DNA of 64,000 bases from Kitasatospora sp. SolWspMP-SS2h. Its GTDB lineage: Bacteria > Actinomycetota > Actinomycetes > Streptomycetales > Streptomycetaceae. The position numbers and the translations under genes are program-made. The DNA is taken from assembly GCF_003259315.1 (NCBI RefSeq), contig NZ_QLLT01000030.1, forward strand, positions 1-64,000. Direction: 5' to 3'. The notes beneath the pieces are model-generated. The model had not been told where the DNA came from. It was given only the letters and a program-made list of their open reading frames with translations, and ran no database searches. Shown here in pieces: positions 60,305 to 64,000 of this stretch; the stretch's first letter is position 1; the number at the start of each line of letters is the position of its first letter.

Positions 60305-60394
60305 GCGCGCGGCGGGCGCGGCGCGCGCGGCGGGCGCGGCGCGCGCGGCGGGCGCGGCGGGCGCGGCGCGCGCGGCGGGCGCGGCGGGCGCGGG
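60305..60394. repeat. ten-copy 9-bp G/C-only tandem array after the binding-protein gene
   Basis: Ten abutting 9-mers of the form GGGCGCGGC or GCGCGCGGC fill 60305-60394, stopping exactly at the complement of the stop codon (60395-60397) of the binding-protein gene. It lies in the 252-bp gap before the permease, where stem-loops often lower downstream expression. Confidence 0.9.
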
Positions 60395-61687
60395 TCAGTG
60401 GGCGAGGCTCTTCTTCGCCTCGGCGAGCGCCTTGTCCCAGGCTTCGGCGGTGCTCGCCTTCTGCTGCTCGATCAGGCCGAGGGCGTTGCCGAACGGGACG
60501 CGGACCTGCTGGTCCTTGGTGCCGCGGAAGCTCGGCGTGAGGCCGTTCGCGGAGGCGGCGAAGATCTGGCCGGTGGGCGCGTCGTTGAAGTAGGGCTGCT
60601 TGGTGCCCTGGACGGCCGGGTCGTTGAGGACGCCGGTGAGCGAGGGCAGCGAGCCGGTCGGGCCCTGGAAGATCGCCTTCTCGGACTCGGGCGAGGTGAG
60701 GAACGCCGCGAGCTCGGCGGCCTCCTTGACGTGCTTGCCCTGCTTGGGGACGGTCAGGAACGAGCCGCCCCAGTTGCCGCCGCCGCCGGGGACGGCGGTG
60801 ATGTCCCACTTGCCGGCGTTCTCCGGGCCCGCGGCGGACTGGATCAGGCCGGTCATCCAGGCCGGGCAGGTCATCGTCGCCATCCTGCCCTGCTTGATGC
60901 CGGCGTTCCACTGCTGGCTGAACGGGGAGAGCGCGGCCGACAGCCCCTGCTCGACGGCGCTGCCGGTGGCGTCGAAGAACTGCTTCACCTTCGGGTTGGT
61001 GTCGCCGATGTAGGCGTCGGAGCCGTCGAAGAAGCCGAACTCGGTCTGGTTCATCATCGCGGTGAAGATGTTGCCCGCGGAGTCGAACCAGGCGTGGTCG
61101 GCGACCTTGGCGCGGAAGGTCTCGCCGGTCTTGAAGTAGGCGTCCCAGGTGGGCCAGAGCTTGGCGACCTCGGCGCGGTCGGTGGGCAGGCCGGCCTGCT
61201 GGAAGAGGTCGGTACGGTAGCAGATGGCCAGGCCGCCGACGTCGGTGCCGTAGCCCATGACGAAGCCGTCGCCCGCGGTGGACTGCGCCCACTTGTAGGG
61301 CAGGTAGGCGTCCTTGCGCTCCAGCGCGCCGTAGTCGGCGAGGTTGGCGAACTTGTCCTTCACCTCGCGGAACTTGGGCATGTAGCCCTCCTCGATCGCG
61401 ACGACGTCGGCCGCGCCGCTGCCCGAGGACAGCTGGGTGGAGAGGCTGTTGTGGTGCTGGTCGAGCTGGGAGACCCGCTCCTTGACCGTGACGCCGGGGT
61501 GCGACTTCTGGTACTCGGCGATCAGCGGCTTGTAGCCGAAGTCGCTGAAGGTCGCGACGGTCAGCGTGATCTTCCCGCCGGCCGAGTCGCCGGAGCCGCC
61601 GCCGGAGGAGCAGGCGGTGGCGAGCAGGGCGGTGGCCGCCGCGAGGGCGGCGAGCGAGAGAGATCTGCGGGGGCGGGGGGAGCCCAT
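60395..61687 (-). CDS. extracellular solute-binding lipoprotein (CUT1 sugar type)
   Basis: 430-aa lipoprotein. The signal peptide and lipobox LLATACSS place the lipidated Cys26. The mature region has FSDFGYKPLIAEYQKSHPGV, ADVVAIEEGYMPKFREV and ALWPTWDAYFKTG-like segments (exact: KLWPTWDAYFKTGETF), as in CUT1 carbohydrate-binding proteins. ATG 61687 has GGAGG. First gene of a locus comprising two permeases and a GH43; expression is probably controlled by the LacI gene at the far end. The ligand is likely a xylo-oligosaccharide by context. Confidence 0.92.
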   Translation of the reverse strand: MGSPRPRRSLSLAALAAATALLATACSSGGGSGDSAGGKITLTVATFSDFGYKPLIAEYQKSHPGVTVKERVSQLDQHHNSLSTQLSSGSGAADVVAIEEGYMPKFREVKDKFANLADYGALERKDAYLPYKWAQSTAGDGFVMGYGTDVGGLAICYRTDLFQQAGLPTDRAEVAKLWPTWDAYFKTGETFRAKVADHAWFDSAGNIFTAMMNQTEFGFFDGSDAYIGDTNPKVKQFFDATGSAVEQGLSAALSPFSQQWNAGIKQGRMATMTCPAWMTGLIQSAAGPENAGKWDITAVPGGGGNWGGSFLTVPKQGKHVKEAAELAAFLTSPESEKAIFQGPTGSLPSLTGVLNDPAVQGTKQPYFNDAPTGQIFAASANGLTPSFRGTKDQQVRVPFGNALGLIEQQKASTAEAWDKALAEAKKSLAH

Positions 61688-62001
61688 GGGGAGCCTCCGG
61701 AAGGGGCGGTAAGGGTGGGAGCGTCACCGGGCCCGGCCGGTGGGGCGCTCGGCTCCGACCGCGGCGGTGTCGCACACAACCTGCCGCTCACCGAAACTCA
61801 ATGTCAACTGTTTCGTTCGAAGTTTCGGAACGGATGGCAGGTCAAACTCCCGACGGAGGCAGCGGGAGCCCGGCGCACTGTTTCGGATCGACCGGCCCTC
61901 AACTGCGGAGACGGGCGAATGTTTACGACACTGTTGACGCGATGATTCGGAGGTCACCACCATTCGAGTCCCCACCCGACGGAACGCCAAGGAGCACCTC
62001 C
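61688..62001. promoter_or_regulatory. divergent promoter region with a LacI-type operator
   Basis: On the minus strand a perfect -35 TTGACA (complement of 61802-61807) lies 114 bp before the binding-protein ATG. CCGAAACT (61791-61798) and AGTTTCGG (61821-61828) form an 8-bp inverted repeat around it, and a CGAA-GT-TTCG palindrome is at 61818-61827. CGAA/TTCG sites are known for LacI-type xylan regulators of Streptomyces. Further TTTCGG half-sites lie near 61880. An AAGGAG ribosome site at 61989-61994 serves the GH26 gene. Confidence 0.65.
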
Positions 62002-63612
62002 ATGCGCCCCCTCCGCAGAGCAGGACTCGCCGCGGCCGCGGTCCTCACCGCCGCGGCCGCCGTCCTCGCCTCACCGGCCGGACAGCAGCACGCCCAGGCC
62101 GCCGTCAGCGCCCGCAACCTGCCCGCCGACGGGAAGATCCTGTCGATCATGGGCCAGGACAGCGACACGCTCGCCGCCTACAAGAGCGACGTCCTGGACA
62201 AGGCGTCGCTCAACGCCCCCAAGCCGGGCGGCGTCACGCTCTACACCAACCTCGTCCTCGGCGGCAGCCCCGAGCCGCTGGCCGGCATCGTCGGCCCCGC
62301 CGACTGGGGCGCGGGCCGGGTCGACTTCAACTCCACCCTCGCCCAGTACCCGGGCTCCGCCCTCGCCGTCGGCCTGTACCTCTCCGACGCCACCAGCGGC
62401 TGCAACAACCAGCCGCTGCGCGCCGTCATCGGGCGCAACGACAGCGACGTGACCGCCGGCAGCCCCAACCTGATCAGCCAGTACCGGGCCAAGGTCGACC
62501 AGTTGGTCGGCTCGCTCAAGGGCTACAACCGGCCGGTCTACCTGCGGATCGGCTACGAGTTCGACGGCCCGTGGAACTGCTACAGCGCCGACTTCTACAA
62601 GCAGGCCTTCGCGTACATCAAGGGCCGGATCGACGCCCTGGGCGCGAACAACGTCGCCACCGTCTGGCAGAGCGCCGCCTGGCCGCTCAACGCCAACCCC
62701 GACCACCCCGAGTGGAACTACGTCGTCACCGACCCGCACCACTACGACGCCTGGTACCCCGGCGACCAGTACGTCGACTGGGTGGCGCTCTCCTCGTTCT
62801 ACAACTCCGGTTCACTGGCCACCCAGTGGGGCTGCAGCAGCTACGACACCGCGCCGGTCGCGCTGCAGAACCGCGTGCTGGACTTCGCCCGCGCGCACGG
62901 CAAGCCGGTGATGGTCGCCGAGTCCGCCCCGCAGGGGTACCAGACCGGCGCCCACACCCAAAGCTGCATCTTCCGGAAGAACAAGACCGCCGCCACCGGC
63001 CAGGACATCTGGAACCAGTGGTACGCCCCGTACTTCGCCTGGATCAACCAGAACCGCGACGTCATCCGGGCCGCCGCCTACATCAACACGAACTGGGACG
63101 CCCAGACCCTCTGGCAGTGCGCCGACGGCGCCCAGGCCGGCGGCACCGGCTGCGGCAACGGCTACTGGGGCGACTCCCGGGTGCAGGCCGACCCGACCGT
63201 GCTCGCCGACTTCCTGGACCAGCTCCGCGGCGGCCAGTGGGTGAACGGCACCGGCTCCACCCCGCCGCCCGGCTCGCCCTCCCCCACGCCCACGCCCACG
63301 CCCTCCCCCACCGCGTCCCCGTCCCCGTCCCCCAGCGGCAGCCAGGCCCCCTACACCCAGGGCCTCGCCACCGGCACCGCCCCGAAGCTCTGGTTCAAGC
63401 CGAACGGCTTCACCGCGACCTTCGTCACCGTGCACTACACCGTCAACGGCGGCGCCCAGGCCAACTACTTCCTGACCTGGAACGCCGGGGCCGGGCGCTG
63501 GGAGCAGCCGCTCACCGTCAAGTCCGGTGACCGGGTGACGTACTGGTTCGACTACCAGCGCTCCGACCAGACCTTCCAGGTCTCCACCCCCACCTGGACC
63601 GTCACCGCCTGA
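62002..63612 (+). CDS. secreted GH26-like endo-glycanase with C-terminal carbohydrate-binding module
   Basis: 536-aa secreted enzyme. A signal peptide (LAAAAVLTAAAAVLASPAG) ends near residue 34. The catalytic domain (about 35-415) shows VYLRIGYEFDGPWNCY (Glu186, acid/base) and KPVMVAESAPQGY (Glu307, nucleophile), the GH26-type pair, most like the branch with beta-1,3-xylanases. A Pro/Ser/Thr linker (about 418-447) leads to a module (about 450-536) with PKLWFKPNGFTATFVTVHYT and WNAGAGRWEQPLTV, resembling CBM56-type beta-1,3-glucan-binding domains. ATG 62002 has AAGGAG. Divergent from the sugar-uptake genes, so it probably makes the oligosaccharides that they import. Family assignment is by motif only. 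Confidence 0.8.
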   Translation: MRPLRRAGLAAAAVLTAAAAVLASPAGQQHAQAAVSARNLPADGKILSIMGQDSDTLAAYKSDVLDKASLNAPKPGGVTLYTNLVLGGSPEPLAGIVGPADWGAGRVDFNSTLAQYPGSALAVGLYLSDATSGCNNQPLRAVIGRNDSDVTAGSPNLISQYRAKVDQLVGSLKGYNRPVYLRIGYEFDGPWNCYSADFYKQAFAYIKGRIDALGANNVATVWQSAAWPLNANPDHPEWNYVVTDPHHYDAWYPGDQYVDWVALSSFYNSGSLATQWGCSSYDTAPVALQNRVLDFARAHGKPVMVAESAPQGYQTGAHTQSCIFRKNKTAATGQDIWNQWYAPYFAWINQNRDVIRAAAYINTNWDAQTLWQCADGAQAGGTGCGNGYWGDSRVQADPTVLADFLDQLRGGQWVNGTGSTPPPGSPSPTPTPTPSPTASPSPSPSGSQAPYTQGLATGTAPKLWFKPNGFTATFVTVHYTVNGGAQANYFLTWNAGAGRWEQPLTVKSGDRVTYWFDYQRSDQTFQVSTPTWTVTA

Positions 63613-63681
63613 CGCCCCCGCTCCCCCGCCGCGGCCCGGCCCACCCGCCGGGCCGCGGCCCCACCCCCACCGGGAGAACCC

Positions 63682-64000
63682 GTGCACCCGACCACGCACC
63701 GGCCCGCCCTGCCGCTCGTGCTGCTCGCCCTCCTCGCGGGCCTGCTGTTCGGCACCGCGCCCCGCGCCGCCGCCGCGACCGCCGCCGCCGCCCCGCCGCA
63801 GCGCGTCCTGCTCGCCGGGCAGTCCACCCGGGCCGCCTGGGACGACCTGAGCAGTGTCACCGACGCCCCCGCCGGCGGCTCCGTCTACTACGAACTCGCC
63901 TCCGGCACCTGGGTCTCGCCCGCCCACCGCGACTACGCCGCCTTCCTGGCCGCCCAGGGCCGCACCGTCCAGATCGGCATCAGCTGGAAGGACAACCCGC
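63682..64000 (+). CDS. secreted protein, 3' end cut by the window edge
   Basis: Open from GTG 63682 to the end of the window, 106 codons. A signal peptide is visible (LPLVLLALLAGLLFGTAP) and the mature part starts PQRVLLAGQSTRAAWDDLSS, with GGSVYYELASGTWVSP and GRTVQIGISWKDNP. The strand pattern loosely recalls the start of the GH26-like enzyme just upstream (VTLYTNLVLGGSP / ALAVGLYLSD), so a second enzyme of the same locus is possible. GGGAGAA lies 10 bp upstream of the start. The family is not established. Confidence 0.7.
   Translation, partial: MHPTTHRPALPLVLLALLAGLLFGTAPRAAAATAAAAPPQRVLLAGQSTRAAWDDLSSVTDAPAGGSVYYELASGTWVSPAHRDYAAFLAAQGRTVQIGISWKDNP

Noticed and set aside
60305..60394. 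The 9-bp array considered as an in-frame extension of the binding protein.
   Set aside because: The stop codon lies before the array, and the family ends at that point (ALAEAKKSLAH).
1..64000. Mobile elements: insertion sequences, integrases or phage genes.
   Set aside because: No transposase, recombinase or phage-type coding sequence was recognised anywhere in the window.

Overview
The window is about 64 kb of very GC-rich DNA with the codon use, GTG/TTG starts, mycothiol-type enzymes, SpoIIE phosphatases, secreted Tat/Sec glycosidases and dense TetR/MarR/LacI regulators of a Streptomycetaceae chromosome (Streptomyces or, more likely to my eye, Kitasatospora). I see no rRNA, tRNA, CRISPR array, integrase, transposase or phage gene. 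About fifty genes are supported; most overlapping long frames on the opposite strand are high-GC shadows. Two genes run off the edges: an acyl-CoA dehydrogenase at the left and a secreted protein at the right.

Layout. 1-2.6 kb: acyl-CoA dehydrogenase, divergent TetR and a DUF35 Zn-ribbon/OB protein, tied together by four copies of a GGCACT-N-AGTGCC operator. 2.8-9.5 kb: repeat proteins (LRV/HEAT-like, TPR), an SRPBCC protein, a PAS-GAF-SpoIIE-HATPase phosphatase, a CHMI-like tautomerase and an unusual TetR-VOC fusion. 9.9-17 kb: ABC permease/ATPase pair, alpha/beta hydrolase and divergent MarR with a 16-bp tandem array between them, secreted GH6 cellulase, AraC with divergent DUF2000. 17-30 kb: metallophosphoesterase, secreted transglycosylase, GT2, membrane protein, second acyl-CoA dehydrogenase, AI-2E-type permease, CsbD and a tiny hydrophobic protein, a DinB/mycothiol protein, and a 963-aa FAD/Fe-S oxidase. 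30-43 kb: NlpC/P60 hydrolase with a recently duplicated C-terminal domain, Gfo/Idh/MocA oxidoreductase, second SpoIIE phosphatase, CBS and SPFH proteins, family-5 uracil-DNA glycosylase, CHAD and MBL proteins, PiT phosphate and KUP potassium transporters.

43.3-50.7 kb is the most interesting part: a tight four-gene operon encoding a Trypco1 protein, a trypsin-VMAP-C fusion, a MoxR-type AAA+ ATPase and a 1241-aa SAV_2336-type protein with a vWA-like N-terminus and a caspase-like domain that has lost its catalytic cysteine. Two junctions overlap by 4 bp (ATGA, GTGA). I read this as a MoxR-vWA-VMAP ternary conflict (defence/self-killing) system in which the trypsin is probably the active protease and the caspase fold is retained only as a scaffold.

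50.7-55.1 kb: MarR-MFS pair, an EmrB/QacA-type MFS and its TetR, with palindromic operators. 55.1-64 kb: a LacI-controlled glycan-use locus: LacI repressor, GH43 xylosidase/arabinofuranosidase, two sugar ABC permeases and a lipoprotein binding protein (no ATPase, so probably served by a shared MsiK-type ATPase), then a divergent secreted GH26-like enzyme with a C-terminal carbohydrate-binding module and a further secreted protein. The intergenic region between the binding protein and the GH26 gene carries a TTGACA promoter element overlapped by a CCGAAACT/AGTTTCGG operator.
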